Part shown: positions 13,501 through 23,951 of the stretch, piece by piece
Position numbering within the stretch: position 1 is the first letter of the stretch
Layout of the letters: every line of letters begins with the position of its first letter
Source of the DNA: Scolanthus callimorphus
Lineage: Eukaryota; Cnidaria; Anthozoa; Actiniaria; Edwardsiidae
DNA: 64,000 nt
NCBI GenBank assembly: GCA_033964015.1
Contig: CM066919.1
Span: forward strand, 20,152,146-20,216,145
Direction of reading: 5' to 3'
The notes under the pieces: generated by a model
What the model was told of the DNA's origin: nothing
The model's database searches: none
What the model saw: only the letters and a program-made list of their open reading frames with translations
Translations under genes and position numbers: made by a program

Positions 13501-14805
13501 TATTAATCATTGTTATATAGCGAGTACTCACTCCAACCGAGCGCGCCCTCTTATTGGCTAAATCAAGGTCACGTGATGAAGTACAAATCAAATATTCCCC
13601 GATCAGTCAATATTTGGAAAAATTATTGACTGGTTGGGGAATATTGCTTTCGTGCGTCGCGTTTGACAGCGGGAAAACATTGCAGTATATTTTCTGCTAT
13701 ATAACAAAACACTTAATGACTACTCCCTCGGGAAACACAGTTTTGTTTCCCTCGAATCTCGATGTTTCCCTCGACTTCGTCTCGGGAAACATCGAGGTTC
13801 TCAGGAAACAAAACTGATGTTTCCCTCGGGAGCAGTCATTAAGTGTATAATATTGACATGAGGGTCTATGGAGTTATAATTTCTTGAGCCCTTGCTGTAT
13901 TCATACATAGGCGCTCCAAGTTTTCATGACTAATTTTCTTGTTCCTTTCTTGCAGGCTCAAAGAAATGAGAGATTCTGTGCCAGGTGGAAATTTAAGGTA
14001 TATGTATAATCTGGATGGCTGTCGATAGCAATTGTCATTTGCATGATTTCCTATTGATTGAGGTCTGTGGTCTTTGTTTCATCAGCCAGTGAGACTGTGA
14101 AGAGAAAACAAAAACACAGCGACTCGTTTTCTTTGGTCACGACTAAATGCAAGTCGTACCAGGGAAGTATCTGGACGTATTTCGCCCCCTGATTGGTTGG
14201 TTGACGAATTTGTTTCGTTTCTGATTGCCTAAGTGTATTTTAACTTTGCGTTAAGTTTACGGCATTCATCTGAAATGCGCTCTCAGAACTGGAAATTACT
14301 GCTGGTGATCGACCAATTTTCAGATATGTTCGGTCAAATTTTCAGTAGAGACAACCAAGGAAATAGTTTTAATGGACATATGTCCAATCGTGTAAGAAAA
14401 ATTATTTCCAGCTCTGGCTCTATATCTGTCAAATGTTAAATGCTCTAATATTCTTTTTGTTCTGTCCAGGGAGCCGTCCTTGCCGTTATCGCAATCCGCG
14501 AGTTCTACAAATTCATGGAGTCCAAAATGTTACCTGTCTCATTCGATGTAGTCACGGAACACCCTTACGGAAACAGGCCTATTCGCAAGCTCATTGATGG
14601 CTGTGCCTTCAGAATTTACGGTCACTGGGTCAAACGGAACAAGGACGAAAATCAAAACCGTGGTGCTTTGTTTGAGAACAGTAAACAGAAATATAATAGT
14701 GTCGATGGACAACAAAAAAATGGCAAGAAACCCTTACCATATGAAGTATCATTTAGGGTGTCATCGTTCCGTGGGCGCCGGGTTCAACAAGTGAAGTCTA
14801 GCTAG
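4504..14805 (+). CDS. PHKG: Phosphorylase b kinase gamma catalytic chain, 12 coding exons
   Basis: Ser/Thr kinase that phosphorylates glycogen phosphorylase b; catalytic subunit of the alpha-beta-gamma-delta holoenzyme in the cytosol. Coding exons: 4504-4595, 5868-6031, 7115-7169, 7646-7711, 9961-10033, 10439-10529, 10632-10722, 10833-10861, 11621-11744, 13106-13189, 13956-13997, 14470-14805; all introns are GT/AG. About 415 residues, close to human PHKG1/2 (387/406). Visible: [15 protein letters not shown] glycine loop (about 30-35), Lys52 in YAVKII, Glu72, HRDLKPEN (146-153), DFG (166-168), GTPGYLAPE, and Glu181 just before LCGTP, matching the phosphomimetic Glu182 of mammalian PHKG that makes it activation-loop independent. 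The last exon carries the calmodulin-binding tail ([24 protein letters not shown]). ATG 4504 is chosen because an in-frame TGA lies at 4477-4479. Oddity: exon 8 is one base short for the frame (see findings). The basic tail after residue 375 has no family equivalent I recall. Confidence 0.95.
5184..5229. repeat. 46-nt perfect palindrome in PHKG intron 1
   Basis: Two 22-nt arms (CTACCATGGAGTTATTATG...) are exact reverse complements separated by 2 nt. It can form a long hairpin in the pre-mRNA. It may be a miniature palindromic transposon end or a footprint. Confidence 0.85.
6295..6670. mobile_element. Degenerate MITE of the poly-G/CCCTAAAA family, PHKG intron 2
   Basis: The left end reads GGGAGGGTTCTTTCAGG...GTGATAGGAATGCTAG and the right end ...GCACTCCTATCATG...CCTCCCCCCC, an inverted pair matching 1249-1692. 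Decayed CCCTAAAAAA iterons lie inside. It is older than the copy at 1249. Confidence 0.55.
6991..7030. repeat. 10-bp tandem repeat, PHKG intron 2
   Basis: About four copies of ATGATGAGTA in a row. Confidence 0.85.
8202..9630. mobile_element. 1.43-kb non-autonomous element with 34-bp perfect TIRs and 21-bp palindromic iterons
   Basis: Perfect inverted ends at 8202-8235 and 9597-9630 begin TGTGACCCTCTTTGGG. Just inside each end is an array of 21-bp units: eight at 8267-8434 and seven at 9413-9559. Each unit carries a palindromic core CGTTTAAACG, CGTTTATACG or CGTATATACG and a spacer like TTTGGAAAAT. The units run in the same direction in both arrays although the TIRs are inverted. The middle, about 8435-9390, has no credible ORF. 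It sits in PHKG intron 4 and is presumably spliced out. Open frames across the arrays are by-products of a 21-nt period. Confidence 0.85.
11768..12095. mobile_element. Poly-G-ended MITE, GGTATCTTTTAGGGGT iterons, PHKG intron 9
   Basis: It starts with a run of about 12 G and GATCAGGGATGA and ends GATCATCCCC...GGGAGTCCCCCCCC. Four or so copies of GGTATCTTTTAGGGGT-like motifs lie inside, which is the reverse complement of the iteron in 1249-1692. It begins only about 25 bp after the exon 9 splice donor. Confidence 0.6.
13215..13425. mobile_element. CCTGGAATT-iterated MITE fragment, PHKG intron 10
   Basis: Poly-C start followed by at least six ACC(CA)CCCTGGAATTTTT-like repeats. The same iteron, in either orientation, appears in the G-patch introns at 22260-22550 and 35370-35620. 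Confidence 0.5.
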
Positions 14806-15080
14806 CATTGTTGCGCTTGTAGTTGCTTTTTGGAGCTGCTATCTTGCTGATCCTGGAGCTGTCCCCAAAGCAAGGGCGCTGGAACACAGGAGAGAGAGAC
14901 AGAGACTCTCAGGATACCAATAGAGGGATTTTTTTCTCCATTTGCGTAATTGCCTGTGACAGCAGCAACTCATTGGTAGCGTGTAGCTATAGAAATGCAG
15001 AGCAGCAGGCGAGGAATTTCAGGTAAAAGGTATTGAGTGACATTATCAGATTCATGTGTAGTACTTTGTATCTTCAATAG

Positions 15081-15243
15081 GCAGGGGTGGATCCAGGAAT
15101 ATCAGAGGGGGGATGGGATAGTGAAAATGTGTGACGAAAAGTTGCACATTTCCTTCAGCAAATACAGTAAATGTATGGGAAAATCTCCCGAGAAAAGGGG
15201 GACCGCGCGGCCCCCTCGGCCCCCCTTTAAGTCCGCCCCTGAT
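15081..15243. mobile_element. Short MITE, CAGGGGTGGAT / TCCGCCCCTG ends
   Basis: Inverted ends CAGGGGTGGA and TCCGCCCCTG enclose about 160 bp that contain AATACAGTAAATGTATGG. That internal block recurs at about 28005-28040, 42130-42160 and 42440-42465, so several elements share one core. Confidence 0.6.
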
Positions 15244-15249
15244 AGGTGA

Positions 15250-15950
15250 CGGTACATGCTCTCTAAAGGCTGACCTACAACCCTCAATGTTCGCCTAGGG
15301 TGCCAAATGTTTTTTTCCTGCAAAATACATCGATAAGCTGCTTTTAGGATGCTAGCAAAGCTGTTAGACTCTCAAAGTATACTAAACCAGATGATTTGAC
15401 TTCTTGCGCTCGACATCATTTGAGTTTGTGAGTGTCTCTGACGGATAAGATATTTCAGAGGCACCCAACGAGAAACTACCGCAAAATAGCTCTAAATAGC
15501 TTGATATTTGAACATCAAAACGACAGACAAGTGTATGTTTTTATTCCTTAAGCATTTTACATCTGTTCGGATTTCCTAGCCGAGAAGGCTTCAGATTCGA
15601 AAATTCTAGGGACCAAAAAAGGTTATCTGAAAATGTCAGGCAGAAATGATGTCCGAAAATTATACGTGATAATTTAAGGTGTAGATTTGGACAAAAAATG
15701 CGCCAAGAGAGCAACATCACGAACCAGTCTCGAAAGTCGAAGAAGGCCTCCGAACAGATATTTTGCCAAAAATTGCCGTTGTGTTACCTTTGAAATTTGT
15801 CACGATCTTGAAAGTGCCTATTGAGGTTTCCAATCGATGTGAAATATTTGGAACACTTGACATTCATATGGCAGCTCCAGTGTGTGTTACCTAAGTGCCG
15901 ATTAGGTCCTCTGAATATTTGTGTTAGATTATCAAGCTTGGTTTAACATT
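15250..15950. other. Intergenic, nothing recognised
   Basis: I found no ORF, inverted-repeat pair or RNA gene that I can support here. Confidence 0.4.
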
Positions 15951-17330
15951 ATAAATTGCAGTATTCACATTGATTTTGCTTGACTCTAATCTGTGGACAC
16001 GTGCTGAGTAAGGCTTTATTACTGTGAAAAGCGTTTCCCACATTCACGTCATTTTTATTTGGTGCCAGTGTGTGTTCGCATATGTCGAGTAAATTCACTT
16101 GAGATAAGTGTAAAATTAATATATCAAAAACGCGACAGCGTGCTTCACCAGGATTTCCAAACATTGAGAAGTGGGTTGAAAAACGAGGCAAAGCCGAGTT
16201 TTTTTTTGTCCCAAAAGAGGTGTTTGGAAATCTTGATGAAAAACACTCACGTTTTTAATATAGCTTCTCAAACGAATCATTTAAAGTCGAGAAAACGAAA
16301 GAATAAAATCTCAAACATCTATGAATATTAAGTATAAGTACCCAACCTCCTCCACGGTTATGATTTTCTTTGTTCAAGCTTGATGAATTATTAAAGGGTT
16401 TGAGGCAATATTTTCCACAGTTGTATGGCTTGTACCTAGTGTGTGTTCGTATATGTCGAGATACATCACTTAGATCGTATAAATCACTTTCCACAGTTGT
16501 ATGGCTTGTACCTAGTGTGTGTTCGTATATGTCGAGATACATCACTTAGATCGTATAAATCACTTTCCACAGTTGTATGGCTTGTACCTAGTGTGTGTTC
16601 GTATATGTCGAGATACATCACTTAGATCGTATAAATCACTTTCCACAGTTGTATGGCTTGTACGTAGTGTGTGTTCGCATATGTCGAGATACATCACTTA
16701 GATCGTATAAATCACTTTCCACAGTTGTATGGCTTGTACCTAGTGTGTGTTCGTATATGTCGAGATACATCACTTAGATCGTATAAATCACTTTCCACAG
16801 TTGTATGGCTTGTACCTAGTGTGTGTTCGTATATGTCGAGATACATCACTTAGATCGTATAAATCACTTTCCACAGTTGTATGGCTTGTACCTAGTGTGT
16901 GTTCGTATATGTCGAGATACATCACTTAGATCGTATAAATCATTTTCCACAGTTGTATGACTTGTACCTAGTGTGTGTTCGTATATGTCGAGATACATCA
17001 CTTAGATCGTATAAATCACTTTCCACAGTTGTATGGCTTGTACCTAGTGTGTGTTCGTATATGTCGAGATACATCACTTAGATCGTATAAATCACTTTCC
17101 ACAGTTGTATGGCTTGTACCTAGTGTGTGTTCGCATATGTTGAGTACGGTAAGATCACTAGAGATAGGTAAAACATTTTGGCCACAGTTGTAGGGCTTTA
17201 ATCTAGTGTGTGTGTCCGCATGTGTCGAGTAACACAAGACTGTATACAAACTTTTCCACGGTTGTAGGGCGTTTATCTAGCGTGTGTTCGCATATGTTGA
17301 GTGGAGTGACTTGACCTTTTGAACACTTGT
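15950..17330 (-). pseudogene. Decayed C2H2 zinc-finger gene
   Basis: On the minus strand, broken finger segments can be read: HTRYKPYNCG, SRHIRTHTR, LKPYNCGQNV and SSDLTVLNICEHT. These are C2H2 linkers and helices scattered over three frames, with stops. The linker style (HIRTHTRYKPYNC) differs from the HSGIKPYEC style of the zinc-finger genes at 29.9-48.5 kb, so it belongs to a different subfamily. The central part was amplified as a 76-bp satellite (16412-17095). No intact finger array remains. Confidence 0.75.
16412..17140. repeat. 76-bp tandem satellite derived from a zinc finger
   Basis: Nine full units, starting at 16412 and every 76 bp, plus a partial tenth from 17096, are almost identical. 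The unit (TTTCCACAGTTGTATGGC...) is a C2H2 finger read backwards. A normal finger unit is 84 bp; this one is 8 bp shorter and not a multiple of three, so it cannot encode a finger array. Open frames repeated every 76 bp are by-products. Confidence 0.9.
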
Positions 17331-17746
17331 TATTTTCTCGACACTCCTGTTGTCGAGATATAGTATAACTGTGATGAATAGAATGTTATCCATTGTTAGA
17401 CACCGGAGTTTTCACTATTTTGTAAAACTGGTTCTTTTCATATATCAATATTGATTGGGCTCGGACTATAATATTTCAAAATTTGTTATTTAATATCTTT
17501 TGTATATACCCCTTAGTGAATTACCCTTTTTACTCTTGTACAGTTCTATGTCAATGGTTTAATCAAAGAGAGGAAGAAACAGAATTCTGCAGACATTCAA
17601 AACTTTCATTATATGTACAGCTACAAAATGAATGTCTAACTTATTGTAGCCAACGATTACCCTCTATGGTGGCCATGTATTATACTGATATATTTATTTT
17701 TGAGAACCGTTCAGTAATATATTACTACCAATATTGCGTGTGAAAT

Positions 17747-18199
17747 GGGCCATTCCATTTATCATCGGCACCCCCCTCCCACCCCCTGGAAGAGGTGGTT
17801 TCGACTTATAACCTCTCGGACATTTTACCTGGGACCCCCACAAAAACACCCACGGAAGAGTACACTTCAGTTCTGATCCCCATCAGAAATAGCCAAGGAA
17901 GAGTGTCTTTCTGTTGTGACCCCCTCGGAATACGTCATCCAAGGAACCAAGGAAGGCATTTTCCTAGGGTTTAGGGACATTGGAAAATGATGACAAATTT
18001 GCTGCCTCCCCCCTCATCAGGTCGAGTCTCCTCGGGACAGATGGTGGCTTGCCACAACGGCCTATCCAACATTAGCGTCCGTAGCTCGCCAGCAGACTGC
18101 AGGCCAGTGTCACGCTTTAGGCTGTCTATGTAGGTCGACCGTTGACCACCCCGAGAAAAACTCTTCTGTAGGGAGGGAGGATAAGAAATGGAATGGCCC
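17747..18199. mobile_element. MITE, GGGCCATTCC ends, AAT target duplication
   Basis: Inverted ends GGGCCATTCCATTT and AAATGGAATGGCCC are flanked by AAT on both sides (17744-17746 and 18200-18202). The left interior has repeated CCCC(T/A)..GGAAGAG blocks. It is related in its ends to the next element at 18887. Confidence 0.7.
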
Positions 18200-18886
18200 A
18201 ATATGTGACCAAAAGATTCCTATCAGAAACAGGACAAAATATTTTCTGATTGATTTGCAAATGCAAGTAGGTGCTGTACAGACTGGACTCAAAATAACTG
18301 GACTCAAAATAAATAACACCTAAACAATACTTAGAAAGAATTTAAAGAAGAGGGGGGGTCCTATAAATATATAGTGTATCAACTTTGCAGCGACAAAAAT
18401 ATGTAACACTTTACGGGTGCCACCCGCACTCATGTAATATAGTGGATGTCAGGTGATAGTCGAACACTAACCGCAAAGTAAATACACTTTCAGCAGCCTA
18501 CCAATCAAGGGACGATTTACGTAACACTCCCGTTAAAGAGCCCGTGTCAACAACTGCCTTGTTATTTTTATCCTTCAATATTAGAAGACGAATTACATGT
18601 AGAAATCTCTTAATGCTAAAGATCTAAAAACAAACTTTCAGATTTGATTTACCAAATTCAGTCAAGAACATTGCCCTATATTCTCTAAATCAGCTGATGG
18701 AAATGGATGCTTTCTCCGACTTGGTATGTTGCTATGCTGTCAAAATGGCGGTTGACACAGGCTCTTTAAGTCTTGAGTCTGTTTGAATCTTCTTCGCAGT
18801 CGTATTGGCTGCCTACCATAGACCCGAAACCTCAACCAATAGGAACCCTTTCGACGGTCGTCTGAAATCTCTGTTATATTATTAAT

Positions 18887-19369
18887 GGGCAATTCCAGAA
18901 AATATATGTACACGGGACGGGCGGCACTAGTTTTTGGGTCCCCCGTACATCCAGAATTTCCAAAATGGCTTTCCTCCCATGCATGTAGAATTCCTGAGAG
19001 GTTAAAGGGGCACTCGCACGCTTAAAATATTCGTCCACCGTGGACATAAAATAAGTAAAATTATAGCCATAAAACATATGTACAATTGACCGTAGTAATC
19101 AAAATAATCCTCCAGATTAATAGAAAAACCTTTCAAGTGTTAGACAAATGCAATTCTAGGTTGTTTTGACCTGTTATCGAGCGGATGGAATTGGATTGCG
19201 ATTTGAGCTATTTTCTTGTCAGAGAAGTGGCCAGCGAGCGTGCGAGAGCCCCTTTAAACTAGCTTCCAGCTTCGACTCCCCCCCCCCCCCCCCAAAAAAA
19301 AAAAATGCAGGCAGAATTCCAAGCTTGAAAACCCCCTCCCCAGAGTACATATATTTTCTGGAATTGCCC
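18887..19369. mobile_element. MITE, GGGCAATTCC ends, interrupted by a TTAA element
   Basis: Inverted arms at 18887-18911 and 19345-19369 begin GGGCAATTCCAGAAAATA. AAT lies on both sides. A second element (19006-19253) is inserted inside it, so it is older than that insertion. It also contains a C run followed by an A run at about 19279-19305. Confidence 0.75.
19006..19253. mobile_element. piggyBac-type MITE with TTAA duplication
   Basis: The ends AGGGGCACTCGCACGCT and the inverted AGGGGCTCTCGCACGCT abut TTAA at 19002-19005 and 19254-19257. TTAA is the target of piggyBac-family transposases. There is no coding capacity. A reverse-oriented relative lies at 985-1211. Confidence 0.7.
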
Positions 19370-19631
19370 AATAGTAGATATCATGTTTGTAACAGTCACT
19401 CTCGTGAGTGCTTTAAAAGTATAAACGTGTTCTCGCCCGATAGTATCGGTTGAAATGAGCTATATTTTAGACAGATTGCGTATAGTATATAGTAAGTTTA
19501 GGTTTAGAAAGCTAAAAGCATAGTAGTGCTATAACACTGGATTTGATTCATTGGTGGCATTTTGTGTTCCAAATAAAGGGTTTCTATTAGAGTATAGTTT
19601 GCGTCGTATTTGTTTGCCACCACCACCTACC

Positions 19632-20028
19632 CAACATTTCCTCCTCCTTCAGTTACCTATAATCGGTAATTGGCTTTTGCGCTTCAATTTCCCATTGTTG
19701 GTAACTGTATAACTTCAATTGTCTTCGTTCTATAAAGACTATGAATACAACGAAGCAATGTGTATAAATTAACTCTAATTTATCGAAGCAATGTGTATGA
19801 TTGAGCACTCTAAAATTGTCCGAAAAAAATAACCATCCAGCCTCAGAACCCCCGCCCACTACACCATTTCAAGAGCGCTCTATACAAGTGTACTACGGCA
19901 ACCTACAACCATGTGGGACACTTGCGCATGTCAAATAACCATGCTAATAAGTTACCCATGATGGGTAATTGAAGCGCAAAAGCCACTTACCCATTATTGG
20001 TAATCCAAGGAAGGAGGATATGTTGCTA
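19632..20028. mobile_element. MITE with about 65-bp inverted ends
   Basis: Left arm CAACATTTCCTCCTCCTTC...GGCTTTTGCGCTTCAATT and right arm, reverse-complemented, CAACATATCCTCCTTCCTT...GGCTTTTGCGCTTCAATT. The interior has a duplicated CGAAGCAATGTGTAT. Confidence 0.75.
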
Positions 20029-20225
20029 CACCCTTCACTCAATCTCGTTCCTAGAGCCTACTCCATTGTTTGCCCTTCACATTGTAATGGATAATCCTTA
20101 AATCAAGGGTATTTACCATTTAAGGATAATCCTTATTCTAATCTTGAGATCCTGTTGCTCTGGTCAAAGACAATAGCAGGATGATTCTGATTGGTCGATA
20201 TTCACGCTTGCTTGACCGACGGTCA

Positions 20226-20485
20226 CCATACACCTATTTCAATTAACGTTCTGCAAAACGTAAAACCATGAACCATGCATAATGAAGACGCTATTTCTCA
20301 TATTTTCCTCGAGTTTGGCAAACCAAACTACACTAAAATCACCCAATGGCACTTTGTTTACTACTTGAGACACAATTTGACATGAACTGCTTCGTTTTAG
20401 GCAGGAATTACCATTACGACTTACGAAGCATGGTTCATGGTTTTACGTTTTGCAGAGCAACGTTAATTGAAACAGGTGTATATGG
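20226..20485. mobile_element. MITE with about 52-bp inverted ends
   Basis: Left arm CCATACACCTATTTCAATTA...CATGAACCATG; the right arm is its near-exact reverse complement ending at about 20485. No coding capacity. Confidence 0.75.
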
Positions 20486-20975
20486 AAAACCTCCGACAGT
20501 GAACATGACCGAGAGGCTTTTGGGATTAATGCTATTCAATGGGAACTTTATTGCATTTACAAAGTTGGGGAAATTTGTTTTCTTCACAAAGTATTTTAAA
20601 AGAAGCGGAGGCTCGATTTCCGCCTTATTTCCAGTAAATCGTAAACTTTTTGGCCAAAACTAAGGTTTGCACTTGACATCACTGGCGGCCATGTTGGAGG
20701 AATTAACAAAACAAAAGTGCGTTTGCTCCTTTGTTCTATCTTCCAACATTTCCGCCGCGCTTTTGTATTTTATCTATCCCCATAGGGAATGATTGCAAAC
20801 CAAGTGTAGATTTTTGGGGAAATTGAGTTTTCGGCCCGTACACTCTCCAAGTTTTACATTTACAGTAATTTTAAAAGAGCCTCGACTTGAGGTTATTGTT
20901 TGTAGGCATTGAAGCGTCGGAGCAGCACATGATGACAAGGCCGAAAGTAAAAATGGAAAACCCAACAAAAATGTT

Positions 20976-21047
20976 TGCGTCGGCCGGGAATCGAACCCGG
21001 GTCAACTGCTTGGAAGGCAGCTATGCTCACCACTATACCACCGACGC
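20976..21047 (-). tRNA. tRNA-Gly(TCC): tRNA-Gly (anticodon TCC)
   Basis: The minus-strand sequence begins GCGTCGGTGGTATAGTGG and folds into a full cloverleaf of 72 nt including the discriminator base. The acceptor arm is GCGTCGG/CCGACGC and the anticodon loop CTTCCAA has TCC at 21014-21012. The T arm contains GGTTCGATTCC, which is the pol III B box (20987-20997); the A box is TGGTATAGTGG. A run of five T on the transcribed strand (20971-20967), just past the 3' end, is a pol III terminator. The sequence is nearly the same as animal tRNA-Gly-UCC. No intron; CCA is not encoded, as expected for a eukaryote. Confidence 0.97.
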
Positions 21048-21465
21048 TTCTTGGGATTCTTGATGCAATAACGTAACATGGTGAAGTGGACGCCGACAAT
21101 TTAACATGATTTAACTTTTGATTGGGGGAGGGGCGTTTTTCAAAATGGACCGAAAACAATCCTACACATCAAAATGGTGACTACAAGCCTTCTTTCTTAT
21201 TGGGAAAACAATTGTCACCCCCTCAAAAATCAAATGGTCGACCCCTGAGGGCACAGGCCCGACTCGAGTAATGGAGCGTGACAATTTACCTGTCGACATT
21301 CTCACGTGCAATTCATTTAAATGAATGCAAATTTCCCAGCGTGGTTTTCAACACATAAACTGCAGAAGCGGGGACAGAATGTTGTATCTCTCCTTTCAAA
21401 AAGGAAGCGTTCGTCCTTTCAAGGAAGCGTCGTGTTAGAAGGCCTTAAACCATTCTTTTACAGAA

Positions 21466-23175
21466 ATGGACCTTCTAAATAGAAAGTTCAACTACTGGAT
21501 TCTATTACACAGCTCAGACTAGCGGTCATTGCTGAAATTGAATGCCTCAAACAAGAAATGATTCTAAGAACAATTAATCATGGCGGATCTGAGTTTCCCT
21601 CTCTAGGAGTCCTCAACAGCCAGCTTCAAATGCAAACTCGAATGGCGTTTGCACAGACTTCACGAATGTTTGAGCACGAATGGGAATTGATAACAAATAA
21701 CTCTGGCCAAGAAACAGGAGGGTTGCTCTGTATAACAGATGGCGTGAATGTCGACAAGCCCTTTAGTGGTGCTGCATATCCAGGTAATCTTTTTGGTGCA
21801 GGTTTCGGCCCGGTTTCTCAGGCTCCTCGTACAGACGTTGATATGGAATCACAAGGAAATGAAGAAACGCCGGCACCAGGAAGCGTCAAATTGGAGTCGC
21901 CAGATGATATAGATGATTTAGAGAACTCTTCTTCTTTAGGTGTCACAGTTATCCCACCCTCTGTTACTGTTGAAGCACAGCAGTCTGCTCAACCAACCTT
22001 GCAGCTAGACGAGAACGATTCCCAGAAGGTCCCGCCCCTTATAGTGATCTCAGATGACGAAGAAGTTCAACAAGCAGAGGCAACTCCTTCGCGCGTTAGT
22101 AATAGCAATGTGGAGCCCCTTACTGTTTCAAAGGCTACATTAGCAATATCAGAGGAGAATGTAGGATATAAACTCCTCAAGCGAATGGGATGGGATGGAT
22201 ATGGCACTGGTCTTGGTAAGATTAAATGTTTCGTCATCGAGCTAGGGTCACATTTGCACGGGGGAGGGGGGGGGGGGGGGCGGGAGGACCTACGGAAAAT
22301 TTTCCACAGGAGGGGTTGTCTGGCGCTGGAAATTCCAAGGGGGAAGGGTAAAAAGTAAACAAAATATCCCAAAATAGATTTTGCAGGGGTATTTTGCGAG
22401 AGTTTTGCCAGACCAAAAAAAAAAAGGAAAAAAAAAAGGGAGTCCTTTATGAGGCCGGACATTCCGGTGAAGGAGGTCGGTCTGATTTACGAGTGGAAAT
22501 TCCAGGAGAGGGCTTCTTTTCAAGGGAGGTCCTCGACTCCACCCCCCCCCCCCCTCTCCCCCTTTGTTTTTGCGCTTTCTTTGCGTTTTGACTGACTCAA
22601 ACAAATTGCAAATAAAAACCATACATACCAAGGCCGTAGCTAAAAATAGACAGATAAAAATTTCTAGCTACGGCCTTGACTGTTAATTTTTTGCTGGTTC
22701 GACAGGGATAAACGGACAAGGGCGGAAAGAGCCTATACCAAACAATGGGGTAGCAAAGCGCAAGGCGGGACTCGGAGCAGATAATATTGACGCAGCTGAT
22801 ACCTCCGATCCCGCAAAAAATAAGAAGAAGGAAAAGAGAAAGTATGGTCGAAAGAACAAGGAAGTTGTAAAATACAGCGGAAAGAAAAATCCTGGATGTT
22901 TAAAACCGCAAAGCACCAGAACCGTTTTGAGGAAACCTCTTGGAAAGCGGGCTCTTAAAATAAAAAGGAAAATAAGGCAGAGTATGCAAACAGATAACGT
23001 TGTCCTGGGAACACAAGTATATCCCGAGTATCCCCCAATAACTAGATGCACTTCTGGAATGCAAAAACAGATCCAAAGAGAAAGCACGGAAGTGATACGA
23101 GCAGAAGGGGAACAAAACGAACAGCTCTTGATAGAAGCACAACTTTATGATGCATATTATGCTGTAAAATGTTAA
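21466..23175 (+). CDS. G-patch domain protein, copy 1 (two exons, frameshift near start)
   Basis: Exon 1 is 21466-22215 and exon 2 is 22706-23175 (GTAAGA donor, CAG acceptor). The ancestral start MDLL at 21466 is followed by a one-base loss (TTCAAC against TTCAAAC in copy 2), which puts a stop after 18 codons. The frame is open again from ATG 21558 to the end, about 375 residues. Domains: N-terminal leucine-rich helix (in the broken part); acidic Ser/Pro/Glu-rich middle with VKLE and the SUMO-interacting-like LIVISDDEE; G-patch YKLLKRMGWDGYGTGLG continuing across the intron into INGQGRKEPIP; then a Lys/Arg-rich nuclear tail ending in LLIEAQLYDAYYAVKC. G-patch proteins bind RNA or activate DEAH helicases. 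It has a 31-residue segment absent from copy 2. It could be functional with the later ATG, or a decaying copy. Confidence 0.75.
22250..22560. mobile_element. Poly-G/poly-C MITE in the G-patch copy 1 intron
   Basis: The stretch runs from a G run with GGGAGGACCTACGG to GGGAGGTCCTCGACTCC with a C run: inverted GAGGACCT ends with homopolymer caps. Interior repeats TGGAAATTCCA(A/G)GG. The matching element in the copy 2 intron is at the same distance after the donor. A short inverted repeat, AAGGCCGTAGCTA, follows at 22629-22678. Confidence 0.6.
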
Positions 23176-23675
23176 AAAAAATTAAGCGAGGGAAAAATCT
23201 GCAATGCGTGTATAGTCATAATGCAAATGAAAGTTATTAGAAAAAAAAATGTTATATGGTTGGATTTCTTGGTATCAGACTTTCACCACATTTATAAAAT
23301 GCCATTAAAAAACAACTTCTATTATTGTACATTGAACTCACTGTCGCAAATGTCGCTTGAGCTTGGCATGCTTAAAATGCAATATCTACAGCAGATATTG
23401 CATTTAGCATGCGTCATGCGTCATGCGTCAATACAAGTTCAAAGTTGGTCGTTCCCAAGCCCCTCGTCCGTGTCTGCATTTTGAATTTGAACAAAGCCAT
23501 TTTGAATATATTTATTTTGCATCCTATAAATTTGTCTTCTGTATAATAAAACAATCATTCAAATTCGGTTTTCGCCGTCAATTTAGCCCGAAAACCCCGA
23601 ACCTGGAAAAAATTGCAACATGGGAAATTTTTGGTGCTAAAGTGTCAAAAGCATAAAGCGAATTAGGCCGCTTCT

Positions 23676-23740
23676 GGGCTGCCTGTGGTTAGGGCGAGGA
23701 CCTTTCTGGTCAGCGGAGTGTCTATCCAAGATGGCGGATG
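23676..23740 (+). promoter_or_regulatory. Shared 5' module (RUNX-like + YY1-like) of zinc-finger gene 1
   Basis: GGGCTGCCTGTGGTT...GGTCAGCGGAGT...CCAAGATGGCGGAT. The same order of blocks precedes G-patch copy 2 (34453), zinc-finger gene 2 (39414) and zinc-finger gene 3 (45928). TGTGGTT matches the Runt-factor core and AAGATGGCGG the YY1 core, the latter containing the start codon. Function as promoter is inference from conservation. Confidence 0.5.
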
Positions 23741-23789
23741 TTGACGTGGAACGTGAAGAGCAAGATGATGGTCAAAGACCGATGGAAAG
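23731..23789 (+). CDS. Putative first exon of zinc-finger gene 1
   Basis: ATGGCGGATG... to a GTGAGA donor at 23790. It aligns with the first exon of zinc-finger gene 2 (39464-39550), including ERE.QDDG residues and the first 30 bp of intron. It is 4 bp shorter there, leaving phase 2. Joined to the exon at 29880, the frame meets TGA at once. So either a base is missing or translation starts at ATG 29883. The intron would be 6.1 kb and would contain the 92-bp satellite. Confidence 0.5.
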
Positions 23790-23815
23790 GTGAGAATCGA
23801 ACGTTGTATGTCAAA

Positions 23816-23951
23816 TGGGCCTTCATCACACGGTAGCCATCTTGGATACAATTCTTTGTTTTCCCGTAGAAACTCGTAATCATGACGAGGCTGCACATAT
23901 AAGAATAAAAGATTTATCCAAGATGGTTGCCGCCTGATATAAAAGGCCCAT
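23816..23951. mobile_element. Small MITE
   Basis: Inverted GGGCCTTCATCACACGGTAG-CCATCTTGGAT and ATCCAAGATGG-TTGCCGCCTGAT...AGGCCC arms of about 36 bp. Confidence 0.55.

Noticed and set aside
16412..17140. Regular 76-bp repeats as a CRISPR-like array
   Set aside because: Units are contiguous and nearly identical with no variable spacers, the genome is an animal's, and the unit is a decayed zinc finger.
16443..17193. Series of 60-codon frames every 76 bp
   Set aside because: They are the same satellite read on the strand opposite to the old zinc-finger gene, with frame changing at each unit.
22067..22631. Minus-strand proline-rich frames opposite G-patch copy 1
   Set aside because: They run through a C/G homopolymer and across the exon-intron boundary of a well-supported + strand gene.
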